This document shows positions 53,059 to 62,885 of a stretch of DNA of 64,000 bases, in pieces; the first letter of the stretch is position 1, and every line of letters begins with the position of its first letter. A model generated the notes under the pieces. That model made no database searches. It was not told where the DNA came from and saw only the letters and a list, made by a program, of their open reading frames with translations. The DNA lies in assembly GCF_009766065.1 (NCBI RefSeq), contig NZ_LMUE01000009.1:128812-192811 (forward strand), in the 5' to 3' direction. This DNA comes from Dyella sp. S184 (lineage in GTDB: Bacteria > Pseudomonadota > Gammaproteobacteria > Xanthomonadales > Rhodanobacteraceae). The translations under genes were made by a program, and so were the position numbers.

Positions 53059-53586
53059 TTATTCCAACCCGTCCAGAATTTCGTCGAGCTTCTCGGTGGT
53101 GAGACGCTCGTGGTAATGCCCATTCACCGTCATCGCCGGCGCGTACACGCAGGCGGCGATGCACTCCTCTTCCTGCTTCAGATAGATGCGGCCGTCCGGC
53201 GTGCTTTCACCGGTCTTGATGCCGAGCTTCTTCTCGCAGTGGCGCACCAGACCTTCCGCGCCGTTGAGCCAGCACGAGATGTTGGTGCAGATCGCCACGT
53301 TGTTGCGGCCGACCGGCTTGGTCTCGAGCATCGAATAAAAGCTGGAAACCTCGTAGGCCCACACTGCCGGCAGGTCGAGATACTTCGCGACAGCAGTGAT
53401 CAGCTCGTCGGTGAGGAAACCCTGGTTCTGTTCCTGCGCGGCAAACAACGCCTGGATCAGCGCCGAGCGCTTGCGATCCGGCGGGAACTTGGCCACCCAC
53501 TCATCGATGTGATGGCGGGTATGGTCGTTGAGTGCGACGAGCGGATCGACGTTCCTGACCTGCTCGAAATGTCCGGTGGCTTTCAT
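53059..53586 (-). CDS. nuoE: NADH-quinone oxidoreductase subunit E
   Basis: The 24-kDa-type subunit holding cluster N1a. In the 175-residue product the four cysteines of the thioredoxin-fold 2Fe-2S site are in ICTNISCWLNG and, further on, EEECIAACVYAP. LIQALFAAQEQNQGFLTDEL is a typical helix near the N-terminus. It is placed between nuoD and nuoF as usual. Confidence 0.96.
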   Translation of the reverse strand: MKATGHFEQVRNVDPLVALNDHTRHHIDEWVAKFPPDRKRSALIQALFAAQEQNQGFLTDELITAVAKYLDLPAVWAYEVSSFYSMLETKPVGRNNVAICTNISCWLNGAEGLVRHCEKKLGIKTGESTPDGRIYLKQEEECIAACVYAPAMTVNGHYHERLTTEKLDEILDGLE

Positions 53587-53607
53587 GCGTTTCTCCGTCG
53601 TGCCGGC

Positions 53608-54861
53608 TCAGCGATCCACTTCGCCGAACACGAGGTCATAGGTACCGATCATGGCTACCACGTCGGCGAGCATATGGCCGCGCACGATGGTGTCCATGGA
53701 TGACAGGTGGGCAAAACCTGGTGCGCGCAGATGCGCGCGGAACGGTTTGTTGGCGCCGTCGGAAACCAGATAGCAGCCGAACTCGCCCTTGGGCGCCTCG
53801 ACCGCGGCATAGGTTTCGCCGGCCGGCACGCAATAGCCTTCGGTGAACAGTTTGAAGTGATGGATCATGGCTTCCATGTCCTCCTTCATCTCGACCCGCG
53901 ACGGCGGCGCAACCTTGAAGTTCTGCACCATCACCGGGCCGGGATTGGCCTTCAGCCACTTCACGCACTGCTGGATGATCCGGTTCGACTGGCGCATCTC
54001 TTCCACGCGACACAGGTAACGGTCGTAGCAGTCGCCGCCGACGCCAACCGGGATGTCGAAATCCATCTCGGCGTACTTCGCGTACGGCTGCTTCTTGCGC
54101 AGATCCCATTCGACGCCGGAACCACGCAGCATCACACCGGTCATGCCCCACTGCTGGGCCAGCTCCGGGCTGATCACGCCGATGCCGACGGTGCGCTGCT
54201 TCCAGATGCGGTTGTTCGTCAGCAGATCTTCGTACTCGTCCACCTTCGACGGGAAGTCGCTGGTGAACGCCTCGAGGTAATCCAGCATCGAACCTTCGCG
54301 CCAGCTGTTGATGCGCTTCAGATCCTTGCCCTTGTGCCACGGCGACTCGCGGTACTGCGACATCTGTGCGGGCAGATCGCGGTAGACACCACCGGGACGG
54401 TAATACGTCGCGTGCATGCGCGCGCCGGAAACCGCCTCATAGACGTCCATCAGCTCCTCACGTTCGCGGAACGCGTAGAGGAACACCGCCATCGCGCCGA
54501 GATCGAGCGCGTTCGAACCGATCCACATCAGATGGTTCAGGATGCGGGTGATCTCGTCGAACATGGTGCGGATGTACTGCGCACGCTCTGGCGCCTCGAT
54601 CCCCAGCAGGGTCTCGATCGCCTTTACGTAAGCGTGCTCGTTGCACATCATCGACACATAGTCGAGACGGTCCATGTAACCGATCGACTGGTTGAACGGT
54701 TTGGACTCGGCCAGCTTTTCGGTACCACGGTGCAGCAGGCCGATATGCGGATCGGCACGGACGATGGTCTCGCCGTCCATCTCCATGATCAGGCGCAGCA
54801 CGCCATGCGCGGCCGGATGCTGCGGGCCGAAGTTCATCGTGTAATTGCGAATTTCCTGCAC
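53608..54861 (-). CDS. nuoD: NADH-quinone oxidoreductase subunit D
   Basis: The 49-kDa-type subunit that forms the quinone pocket. From GTG at 54861 it has 417 residues; AGAGGA lies about 7 nt upstream. A TTG at 54879 that overlaps nuoC is an alternative, and no ATG start fits. The sequence begins [20 protein letters not shown] after the initiator, with the conserved His pair. [14 protein letters not shown] and [14 protein letters not shown] follow. NuoC and NuoD are separate, unlike the NuoCD fusion of E. coli. Confidence 0.93.
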   Translation of the reverse strand: MQEIRNYTMNFGPQHPAAHGVLRLIMEMDGETIVRADPHIGLLHRGTEKLAESKPFNQSIGYMDRLDYVSMMCNEHAYVKAIETLLGIEAPERAQYIRTMFDEITRILNHLMWIGSNALDLGAMAVFLYAFREREELMDVYEAVSGARMHATYYRPGGVYRDLPAQMSQYRESPWHKGKDLKRINSWREGSMLDYLEAFTSDFPSKVDEYEDLLTNNRIWKQRTVGIGVISPELAQQWGMTGVMLRGSGVEWDLRKKQPYAKYAEMDFDIPVGVGGDCYDRYLCRVEEMRQSNRIIQQCVKWLKANPGPVMVQNFKVAPPSRVEMKEDMEAMIHHFKLFTEGYCVPAGETYAAVEAPKGEFGCYLVSDGANKPFRAHLRAPGFAHLSSMDTIVRGHMLADVVAMIGTYDLVFGEVDR

Positions 54862-54863
54862 GA

Positions 54864-55592
54864 TCAGTTCCTCTGCCAATCGTCGGCCGCTTCGGCCTTG
54901 GCCTGCATCAGGTCGGCGTCATCACGGATGGTGCGCGGCACCAGCACGCGCGGCACGATCGATACCGGCTCGTAGATCACCCGCTTCTGCTCGGGGTCGT
55001 AACGCACCTCGACATTGCCGATCAGCGGGAAATCCTTGCGGAATGGATGGCCGACGAAACCGTAGTCGGTGAGGATGCGGCGCAGGTCGGGATGGCCATC
55101 GTAGATGATGCCGTAAAGGTCGAACGCCTCTCGCTCGAACCAGTTCACGCCTGGCCACACCAGGGTCAGCGACGGCACTACCGGCATGCTGTCGTCGGCA
55201 CAGAACACACGCAGACGCAGGCGATGGTTGTGCTCGATGGAAAGCAGGTGGATCACCGACGCGAACCGACGCGGCTCATTGTCGGCGCGCGGACGTCCAG
55301 CCCAGTCGAAGCGGCCCATCGCCTGACCTTCCACGCCACGCGAGAAGCCTTCGCCGGCCGCCGTGTTGGTATCCCACTCGGTCTGGCCGTAACCCAGGTA
55401 GTCGACGCCGCACAGATCGATCAGCTCGCCGAAGCGAAACGCCGGCTCGTCACGCAACGCGGTGGCAACCGCGATCAGGTCGGCGGCGGCCAGTTCGGCC
55501 GTGGTCTCGTTGCGTACCGTGCTGATGGTCAGTGTGTCGCCGAATCGCGCAGCGAGGCGCTCGGCCAGCGAGGTCGCAGGTGTGTCGGACAT
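54864..55592 (-). CDS. nuoC: NADH-quinone oxidoreductase subunit C
   Basis: The 30-kDa-type peripheral subunit. The 242-residue product has the conserved blocks [21 protein letters not shown] (broken here as [13 protein letters not shown] and [11 protein letters not shown]) and [14 protein letters not shown]. The N-terminal region is variable. Its stop lies close to the nuoD start. nuoB lies 10 bp upstream. Confidence 0.95.
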   Translation of the reverse strand: MSDTPATSLAERLAARFGDTLTISTVRNETTAELAAADLIAVATALRDEPAFRFGELIDLCGVDYLGYGQTEWDTNTAAGEGFSRGVEGQAMGRFDWAGRPRADNEPRRFASVIHLLSIEHNHRLRLRVFCADDSMPVVPSLTLVWPGVNWFEREAFDLYGIIYDGHPDLRRILTDYGFVGHPFRKDFPLIGNVEVRYDPEQKRVIYEPVSIVPRVLVPRTIRDDADLMQAKAEAADDWQRN

Positions 55593-55602
55593 ATCAGGGC
55601 CT

Positions 55603-56150
<548 letters not shown>

Positions 56151-56160
<10 letters not shown>

Positions 56161-56507
56161 TCCAGTGCTCCCTTCTTCCACACGTAGGCAAAACCGATGA
56201 CCAGCAGCAGCAGGAACAGCGCCATCTCGATCAGCGCGACCAGGCCGATCTGCTGGAACACCACCGCCCACGGAAACAGGAAGGCGATTTCCAGGTCGAA
56301 AATGATGAACAGGATGGCAAGCAGGTAATAGCGCACGTCGAAGCGCATGCGGGCATCTTCAAATGCCTCGAAGCCGCACTCGTACGGCGCGAGCTTTTCC
56401 GGCTCGGGGCGGCTAGGCCCTGCCAGCAGGCCGACGGCCAGCAACACCAGGCCGAGGCCGGTGGCAACACCGATGAACAAGAGAACGGGCCAGTATTCGG
56501 CAAGCAC
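56151..56507 (-). CDS. nuoA: NADH-quinone oxidoreductase subunit A
   Basis: A small membrane subunit (118 residues, three transmembrane helices) next to the quinone site. [21 protein letters not shown] is the conserved loop with the key cysteine (shown here as [16 protein letters not shown]). It begins at GTG 56507, chosen because the protein then opens [16 protein letters not shown] after the initiator, with GGAGG about 10 nt upstream. An upstream in-frame ATG at 56564 is not family-like. First gene of the 14-gene operon. Confidence 0.93.
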
Positions 56508-56687
56508 GATGCAACGTACCTCCGCGCCATCAGGCGCATCAGTGACCGTCGGGACTAAACCCAATAACTCACGGTCTGGCGACTTCGATTCGGCAGGCTG
56601 ACGCGGCCATGGGCTGCTCAGTCGCGCTTGCGGCCATTGAAGCCGCGAGCGTCCGTTGTTCCGCGAGATGAGTTCGCGAATCTCGCC

Positions 56688-56718
56688 ATTGTATCAGCGC
56701 GCATGGGTATAACGACAA
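56688..56718 (-). promoter_or_regulatory. Possible nuo operon promoter
   Basis: On the minus strand TTGTCG (56718-56713), a 19-bp spacer and TACAAT (56693-56688). The predicted start lies about 175 nt before the nuoA GTG. The hexamers and 19-bp gap resemble the sucA arrangement (TTGTCG-N19-TATAAT). The gap 56508-56781 shows no gene. Confidence 0.4.
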
Positions 56719-56781
56719 GCCTTGACGGCCGGCGCCATGCGGATTATCGCCATGCATTGCTGCCGTGGCGTGATGCTGCCA

Positions 56782-57135
56782 TTACATGGTGTGGGTGGCG
56801 CGCTCTGAATTGAGCGTACCGGCAAGGATGTTCTCGATACGGCTGCGCGCGGCTTCGGCGTCACTCGACTCGTTGAAGTGGATGCCGATACCAGCGGTGC
56901 GGTTGCCCTGTGCGCCCAGCGGACTGATCCAGACCACCTTGCCGACCACGGACAACCGCTCGGTTTCCTCGGCCAAGGTCACCAGCAGCACCACTTCGTC
57001 ACCCAGCGAATAGGCCTGGGCAGTCGGCGCAAACAGGCCGCCATGCTTGAGGAACGGCATGTAGGCGTTGTACAGCGACGCCGCATCCTTGATTTTCAAT
57101 GAAATGATGCCCTGACGGGCAGCCATCGGTTTCAT
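56782..57135 (-). CDS. pilZ: Type IV pilus assembly protein PilZ
   Basis: PilZ is needed for type IV pilus biogenesis and in Xanthomonas contacts the EAL domain of FimX and the ATPase PilB. The 117-residue product runs from ATG 57135, with GGAG upstream. LYNAYMPFLKHGGLFAPT, LLVTLAEETERLSVVGKVVW and GNRTAGIGIHF are the recognisable blocks. The c-di-GMP-binding RxxxR is absent, as in the type of PilZ that does not bind the nucleotide itself. A GGDEF-EAL protein gene lies directly upstream on the same strand. Confidence 0.92.
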   Translation of the reverse strand: MKPMAARQGIISLKIKDAASLYNAYMPFLKHGGLFAPTAQAYSLGDEVVLLVTLAEETERLSVVGKVVWISPLGAQGNRTAGIGIHFNESSDAEAARSRIENILAGTLNSERATHTM

Positions 57136-57253
57136 GCTGAGCTCCTGCCGGGCGATCAAGCCGCCCGATCGATGACGCTGATCTTAGATGCTGTGATCCG
57201 CCCATACCACTGTTGTGGCGCAGCTGCGGGCCGAGGCGGCTTTGGCTGGAGCA

Positions 57254-60133
57254 TCATGCGTTGTCCGACTGACTGGTCAGCAGCGACTGCCGCTCATTCA
57301 CGAGACGCCCCCACGAGGCTGGCGGCACCCATCCGGCAATCCACGCCGGAACCGCTTCGGCGGCCATGGGCCTGGAAATCGAAAATCCTTGCAGCTGGTG
57401 ACAGCCGAGTGAGGCCAGCAGGTCGCCTTGCGCGGAGGTCTCGACGCCTTCGGCAATCACCGTCTTGGCCAGCATGCGGGCGGTGGTGATCACGCCCGCG
57501 GCAATCGCCATGTTGCGCTCGTCGTTGATGATGTCCCGCACGAAGCTCTGGTCGAGCTTGATGTGCTCGATATCCAGCTGCTGGATGTGGCTCAGCGACG
57601 CACTGCCGGTGCCGAAATCATCCAGGCCGACGCGAATCCCGCGTCGACGGCATTCCTCGATGACGACTTTCGCGCGGGCATGATCCATCGACGGGCCAGT
57701 CTCGGTCACTTCGATGCCAAAACCCACATCCATCACGCCGGGATAGGCATCAAGTACGGCGTCGATGTCGCTGAAGAACGCCGGATGCAACAAATGACGG
57801 GTGCTGATGTTGACCGACACCGGGATCGAAATACCTTCCTGCATCCAGGACTGGCAGCGCCGCAGCGCTTCGTCGAGCACGTAGCGGCCGATTGGCCGCG
57901 CCAGTTGCGGGTCGTCCAGCACATGCATGAATTTGGCGGGTTCGATCAACCCTTCTCCGCTATCGTTGAGGCGCAGCAGCACTTCCATGCCAGCCACCCC
58001 ATGCAGGCCAGGCAAACCGTCGATGAACACGATCGGCTGGTACAGCAGTACCAGGTGCGCCTGCTGCAGCGCCTGGGCGATTCGCTCCCGCATCGCCTGC
58101 AACCGCAGCTGCTCCAGCTCCATCACTGGCTCATACAGCGACCCGCGATCCTTGCCCTCTTCCTTCGCCGCGTACATCGCCAGATCGGCATGCCGCACCA
58201 GACCCTCGGCATCGGCTCCATCGAGTGGAAAAAGGGTCCAGCCGATACTGGCGGACAGATAGAGCTGCTCACCCATCAGATTGAATGGCGCTCGCAATAC
58301 TTGCAGGATGCAGCGGCTGATCACATCGAGCTGCTCCCGGCTGTCGAAGCCGGAAATCACCAGCGCAAACTCATCACCACCGAAGCGGGCCAGCACATCG
58401 GCCTCGCGCAACATGCCCAGGACCCGCGCCGAAGCCTCGGCCAGCACGCGGTCGCCACCACCGTGCCCGATCGTGTCGTTGACGCTCTTGAAGCGGTCAA
58501 GATCCAGCACGCCGACAGCGAGCATGGATTTCTGCTTGACAGCCCGCGTCCGCGCCTGCTCCAGCAGCTCGAACAACAGGCGCCGGTTCGGCAGGCCGGT
58601 GACCACATCGTAAAACGCCAGCCGCTCGACCCTGGCTTCATGCATTTTCTGTTCGGTGATGTCGCGCTGCTGCCACAACCGTCCCTGCGGCACGCCATCG
58701 ATCTTGATCGGCACGAAGTCGCGCAGGAAGATGCGGCCGCCCCGCATGGATATCTCCTCGGCTTCGACCGGCTCGCCCCGGGCCAGGATCTGCTGGATCC
58801 TGGCCCACTCGTGCTCGGGATCCTCATAAGCCTGTTTCAGGCGGCCATACATCTTGGCTGCCGGCTGACCCTCCAGTTCAGCCGGTGTCTCGGACAAACC
58901 GAACAAGGTGCAGAAAGCCTCGTTGGCAAACTTCACGAGATTGTCTTCGGAGACCACCAGGACGCCGGTGTACTGGTTCGACAGGATGGTGCGGAAGTGG
59001 ATCAGGTTGAGCCGCAGTTTCTGTTCCGCTACAACACGGGCGGCACGCGCACGCTGCATCTGGACGCCGAGGCCCAGCTCGACCGTCATTTCCGAAAAGA
59101 CCTGCACCTCGACTGCAGTGAAAGCATCCGACCCCGCTGCACCGATCACGAACACGCCGACAATTGCCCCCTCGACGCGCAATGGCAGCGCGAGCACAGC
59201 ATGCAGTCCTGCCATGCCGGATCCTGATGGCCAGTCCACGCGCCCTGATGACAACCGGTGGCTGACCTGGGCCTGCCCAGTCGCCATCGCGGTCACTGCC
59301 GTGTCGTCCGCGTAATGGGGATCGCCCAAGTCGAGCGCAGCCTCCGTTCCGGCGCCCTGAGCAAGACCATCATGGGCACGCAGCTTCAAGCTTGAGGGGG
59401 CATCCTCCTGCAACAGGCCAATCCAGGCAACCTGATAACCGCCGGTACGCCTTGCCACGCGACAGGCATCGGCGAGCAACACCTGCTCGTCCACACTGTG
59501 GGTTGCCAGCTTGATCATCTCGCTGAGCAAACGCAGCGCGTGACGCTGGCGTGCCTCGTCATGCACCGATTGCAACAACCGCATCCGCTGCCCGTGCGCC
59601 TCAAGCCCCAATCCGATGCTTGCCGCAACCTGCTGCAGAAGTTCGATCATCTGCGGTGAAAAGAAGCTGGCATGGGATGACCGTATGACCAGCCCGGCGC
59701 ACACCTCGCCGAACTTCAGCACCGGCACGGCGATCACGGAGGTAACCCCGTGCCGCACGTACGCCGGACGAAACATCTCCAGGCCCGGCGTATGCCTGAT
59801 ATCAGCCTCCAGCTGTGGCGCGCCCTGCCAGAACTCTGGCCGCGCAACCGAGAACGACATGTTTTCGGGATAGATGTCACTCTTGCCTGAAGCTACCCGC
59901 GCCGGAGCAATCCGCCGGAACTGGCTGGTACCACGGTCCAGCTCGCCCACCATCACAAAGCGGGCCCCGATCCGGCGCTCCAGCACCTCGATGACTGCCT
60001 CGTAGAGCACCGGCGGATCGAGCGAGCGCACCAGCAACTGGCCGATCTCGGACAGCGCTGCATAGAAGCTCTCACTGGATGCGGCAGCCGCTTCCGCATC
60101 GATCTGCATCGAATTCTGATCCGGATTGTGCAT
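57254..60133 (-). CDS. GAF-GAF-PAS-GGDEF-EAL protein (c-di-GMP turnover)
   Basis: A 959-residue cytoplasmic sensor. By eye: GAF (about 25-180), second GAF (195-360), PAS (365-500), GGDEF (510-675), EAL (685-935). The cyclase site RFGGDEF is intact, and READ, five residues before it, is the RxxD inhibitory site. The phosphodiesterase part keeps VNIST, IEVTET, DDFGTG, IKLDQSFV and VIAEGVET, but the name-giving EAL reads EVL. Both activities are therefore possible. It has no transmembrane helix or signal peptide. The pilZ gene is next downstream, so it may play a FimX-like role. Confidence 0.9.
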   Translation of the reverse strand: MHNPDQNSMQIDAEAAAASSESFYAALSEIGQLLVRSLDPPVLYEAVIEVLERRIGARFVMVGELDRGTSQFRRIAPARVASGKSDIYPENMSFSVARPEFWQGAPQLEADIRHTPGLEMFRPAYVRHGVTSVIAVPVLKFGEVCAGLVIRSSHASFFSPQMIELLQQVAASIGLGLEAHGQRMRLLQSVHDEARQRHALRLLSEMIKLATHSVDEQVLLADACRVARRTGGYQVAWIGLLQEDAPSSLKLRAHDGLAQGAGTEAALDLGDPHYADDTAVTAMATGQAQVSHRLSSGRVDWPSGSGMAGLHAVLALPLRVEGAIVGVFVIGAAGSDAFTAVEVQVFSEMTVELGLGVQMQRARAARVVAEQKLRLNLIHFRTILSNQYTGVLVVSEDNLVKFANEAFCTLFGLSETPAELEGQPAAKMYGRLKQAYEDPEHEWARIQQILARGEPVEAEEISMRGGRIFLRDFVPIKIDGVPQGRLWQQRDITEQKMHEARVERLAFYDVVTGLPNRRLLFELLEQARTRAVKQKSMLAVGVLDLDRFKSVNDTIGHGGGDRVLAEASARVLGMLREADVLARFGGDEFALVISGFDSREQLDVISRCILQVLRAPFNLMGEQLYLSASIGWTLFPLDGADAEGLVRHADLAMYAAKEEGKDRGSLYEPVMELEQLRLQAMRERIAQALQQAHLVLLYQPIVFIDGLPGLHGVAGMEVLLRLNDSGEGLIEPAKFMHVLDDPQLARPIGRYVLDEALRRCQSWMQEGISIPVSVNISTRHLLHPAFFSDIDAVLDAYPGVMDVGFGIEVTETGPSMDHARAKVVIEECRRRGIRVGLDDFGTGSASLSHIQQLDIEHIKLDQSFVRDIINDERNMAIAAGVITTARMLAKTVIAEGVETSAQGDLLASLGCHQLQGFSISRPMAAEAVPAWIAGWVPPASWGRLVNERQSLLTSQSDNA

Positions 60134-60343
60134 ACGCGTGACACAGCCAGTGGATGGAATCAGCAGCTACGGCCTCAACCTGACAGACGTTCGATCGACT
60201 GGAATCACTAACCGGCAGTGGACGATGGCCCGGCGCCGGCGCAACCAAGCAGCCGCCGTCATGTTCCGCCACCACTTCCGCATACCCCTGATTCCCCTTG
60301 CCACCACGCTAGCCCTGTCAATCGAGCTATGCAAGGCCGGCAA

Positions 60344-61324
60344 TCACCGTGGCGGATTGCCCGGCAACTCGCACCAGCCCCAGTGATCGAAGATCCACGG
60401 CGAAGGCAGGGTCGAGGCCAGCCTGACAAATTGCAGCTGGCCCGATATTTCGGCCGTTGGCTGCAGCCGATAGCCGCCATGCTGGTCGCGCTGCAACGGG
60501 GCATCACGCCAGTTCCAGCTCTGCGTGCCTCTCGCACTGACCAGACTCAGCCGCAACCAAGGCCACAGCCAGACGGGCGGCCGCCACGGCAAGATGAAAG
60601 ATGAGGATGCAGCCACCCCGGTGTAACGCTCGGGTCGTCCAGCCAGCGCGCGCATACGACGACCGCTCAAGGCCATCTGACTGCCATGCTCGGCCAGCGC
60701 CACCTGCTTGTTCACTGTTTGCTCAAGCGAACCGCCAATATCGATGAACCCGGCATCCTGCGCATGACCATGTACCAGGTAAGCCAGCAACTGCGGCGGA
60801 TGGGCCTGCCCTGCCAAGGCAAGTCGAACCAGCACGTGCGCCGCGCCGTGATCGGGGTGACGGTCGTCGAGCGAAGGCAACACGACGAGATTGGGTTGAA
60901 ACCGGCCGATCGCTGCGGCCAGCGCCGACACAGCCTTGTCGCCCGATTGCAGTACACAGTCGGTGAGACCCATGTCGGGCCAACCCATGCTCTCGAGCGC
61001 TGATGCCGGCAGGCCGAGTTGCTGCAACGCCTGCAGCATTTCAGCCGACCGGCGACGCCCCCAGCGCTGCCGGTCGGCATCGCGGATCCGCACACGCCGT
61101 TCCAGCCAGCGTTGTGGCCATGGGTTGTTGTCGCCGGCGGTCAGCAACAGGATCTGGACCTCTCCACCTGCCTCCTTTACCTGCTGGATCAGCAGGCCGG
61201 TGGCGATGGTCTCGTCATCCGGATGCGGTGCGACTACCAGCAACCGGGTCTGCCCGGATAAGACTGGCAGCCCGGGCGCCAACGGCTCTGGCAACGCGCG
61301 TGCGATGGCTTCCGTCAACGCCAC
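60344..61324 (-). CDS. PIG-L family deacetylase
   Basis: A zinc-dependent N-deacetylase-like protein of 326 residues. The metal site APHPDDETIATG (His34, Asp36, Asp37) and the second HPDH (residues 156-159) are present. A C-terminal extension of about 100 residues is Trp-rich (PWRPPVWLWPWLRLS) and not familiar. Relatives act on N-acetylglucosaminyl lipids, mycothiol precursors and other amides; the substrate here is unknown. The start overlaps the holB 3' end by 10 bp, so it is co-expressed with the mltG-tmk-holB unit. Confidence 0.85.
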   Translation of the reverse strand: MALTEAIARALPEPLAPGLPVLSGQTRLLVVAPHPDDETIATGLLIQQVKEAGGEVQILLLTAGDNNPWPQRWLERRVRIRDADRQRWGRRRSAEMLQALQQLGLPASALESMGWPDMGLTDCVLQSGDKAVSALAAAIGRFQPNLVVLPSLDDRHPDHGAAHVLVRLALAGQAHPPQLLAYLVHGHAQDAGFIDIGGSLEQTVNKQVALAEHGSQMALSGRRMRALAGRPERYTGVAASSSFILPWRPPVWLWPWLRLSLVSARGTQSWNWRDAPLQRDQHGGYRLQPTAEISGQLQFVRLASTLPSPWIFDHWGWCELPGNPPR

Positions 61325-62250
61325 TTCGCCAGCAATTCCAGCAGCAACAGATCGCCACGCAACGGGCCACGCAGACCCTCGCGGGTACGATTGACTGCGT
61401 TGTACCAGTGTCCGAGCGCCTCGACATCCATCGTGCTGGCCAGCGGCCCGGTACCTTCGGCCGCCCGTGCCCTGATCTCATCGGCGGTGGCCTGGGCCGC
61501 GAACCACAGGCGCTGCGTCGGCTCGCTGTCCAGCCAGCGCTTGACCACTTCGGTCGGCTGGCCACGGCCAGCGGCCAATGCGGCCAGATCCTTGCGCACT
61601 TCCAGCCGGCGCCCCAATGCCCCTTCCTGCGCCCAGGCTTGTGCCAGGCCAGGATTGCCACCCGCCGCAGTCAGTGCATCCGAGGCATCGCGGACGCCTT
61701 CGGCCTGCAGCCATGCCAATGCCCCAGCGGTATCGGGCAGATGAAATTCGATCCGCTGGCAGCGGCTGCGGATGGTCTGCGGCAGCCGCCACGGCGCATC
61801 GGCGAGCAGGAACAGCATGGTCTGTGCGGAGGGTTCTTCCAGCGTCTTCAACAGTGCGTTGGCAGCTGCCGTATTCATCGCGTCGGCCGGATCGATCATG
61901 GCTACCTGCCAGCCGCCGAACTGGCTGCGCATGGCCAGCCGCGCCGACAGCTCGCGGATCTGCTCGACCACGATCTCGCTGCGCTGCACGCCGTCTTTGC
62001 GCAGGCCGAGGCTCAGTGCGACCAGATCCGGGTGCGAGCCAGCCGCCAGCAGCAGGCAGCTGCGGCAAGCACCGCAGGCCTCGCCTTCGATCGGCCGCTC
62101 GCACAGCAGGCTCTGTACGAAACGCTGGGCAAATACGCGCTTGCCGAGACCTACCGGACCGCAAAGCAGCAGCGCATGCGGCAACGCGTCGCGCTGGCGG
62201 CGCGCCTGCAATCGCAGCCAATGTTCCGCATGCCAGGGCATCGCGCTCAT
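61315..62250 (-). CDS. holB: DNA polymerase III subunit delta'
   Basis: Clamp-loader subunit of the replicative polymerase. The product is 311 residues from ATG 62250, which overlaps the tmk stop as ATGA. A degenerate P-loop GPVGLGK (31-37) and a zinc-binding set Cys50, Cys59, Cys62, Cys65 are visible. ANALLKTLEEPSAQTMLFLL and TIRSRCQRIEF are typical AAA+ clamp-loader motifs. The frame is open far upstream, but that part overlaps tmk in another frame and is not coding. Confidence 0.93.
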   Translation of the reverse strand: MSAMPWHAEHWLRLQARRQRDALPHALLLCGPVGLGKRVFAQRFVQSLLCERPIEGEACGACRSCLLLAAGSHPDLVALSLGLRKDGVQRSEIVVEQIRELSARLAMRSQFGGWQVAMIDPADAMNTAAANALLKTLEEPSAQTMLFLLADAPWRLPQTIRSRCQRIEFHLPDTAGALAWLQAEGVRDASDALTAAGGNPGLAQAWAQEGALGRRLEVRKDLAALAAGRGQPTEVVKRWLDSEPTQRLWFAAQATADEIRARAAEGTGPLASTMDVEALGHWYNAVNRTREGLRGPLRGDLLLLELLAKWR

Positions 62251-62885
62251 ACCTTTGCCTCGAACAGATGAGCTATGGCGACGATCGCGGCCTGCAGCAC
62301 GACCGCGGGTGATTGACTGGCATCGAGCATGCGGAAACGATCCGGCTCGGCGGCGGCACGTTGACGGTACGTTGTCCGTACGCGTTCGAAGAAACTGTCG
62401 GCTTCCACCTCGATGCGGTCGGCATCGCCACGACCAGCCGCACGCGCACGTCCGGTTGCCACCGGCACATCGAGCAGCAGGGTCAGGTCCGGTTTGACGC
62501 CGGCACAGGCCCAGTCTTCCAGCGCAGCTATGCGCGACTCCGGCTGACCGCGGCCACCGCCTTGATAGGCGTAACTGGCGTCGGCAAAACGGTCGCACAG
62601 TACCCAGTGGCCCGCATGCAGTGCCGGCTCGATCACTTCGCGCACCAGTTGCGCGCGCGAGGCAAACATCAGCAGCAATTCGGTCTCGGCGGCCAGCTCG
62701 CGCTGTGCCAGGTCGAGCACGATGGTACGCACGGCCTCACCGACCCCGGTACCACCGGGTTCGCGTGTCTGCACCAGGGCGATGCCATGCTGTTCGATGC
62801 ATGCGTGCAGCCCGGCCAGCAGGGTGCTCTTGCCAGCACCCTCGCCACCTTCGAGGCTGATGAATTTTCCGCGTGCCGCGCTCAT
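62247..62885 (-). CDS. tmk: Thymidylate kinase
   Basis: Phosphorylates dTMP to dTDP. The 212-residue product runs from ATG 62885, which overlaps the mltG stop as ATGA; a TTG six bases further upstream is the alternative. The P-loop is EGGEGAGKST (12-21). The DR motif is in LCDRFADASYAYQGGGRG, and the lid contains GRARAAGRGDADRIE. It sits between mltG and holB in the conserved order. Confidence 0.95.
   Translation of the reverse strand: MSAARGKFISLEGGEGAGKSTLLAGLHACIEQHGIALVQTREPGGTGVGEAVRTIVLDLAQRELAAETELLLMFASRAQLVREVIEPALHAGHWVLCDRFADASYAYQGGGRGQPESRIAALEDWACAGVKPDLTLLLDVPVATGRARAAGRGDADRIEVEADSFFERVRTTYRQRAAAEPDRFRMLDASQSPAVVLQAAIVAIAHLFEAKV

Noticed and set aside
56508-56781. tRNA-Leu, secG or tpiA upstream of nuoA as in some xanthomonads
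   Set aside because: No cloverleaf or coding frame was found in this gap; pilZ is the next gene.
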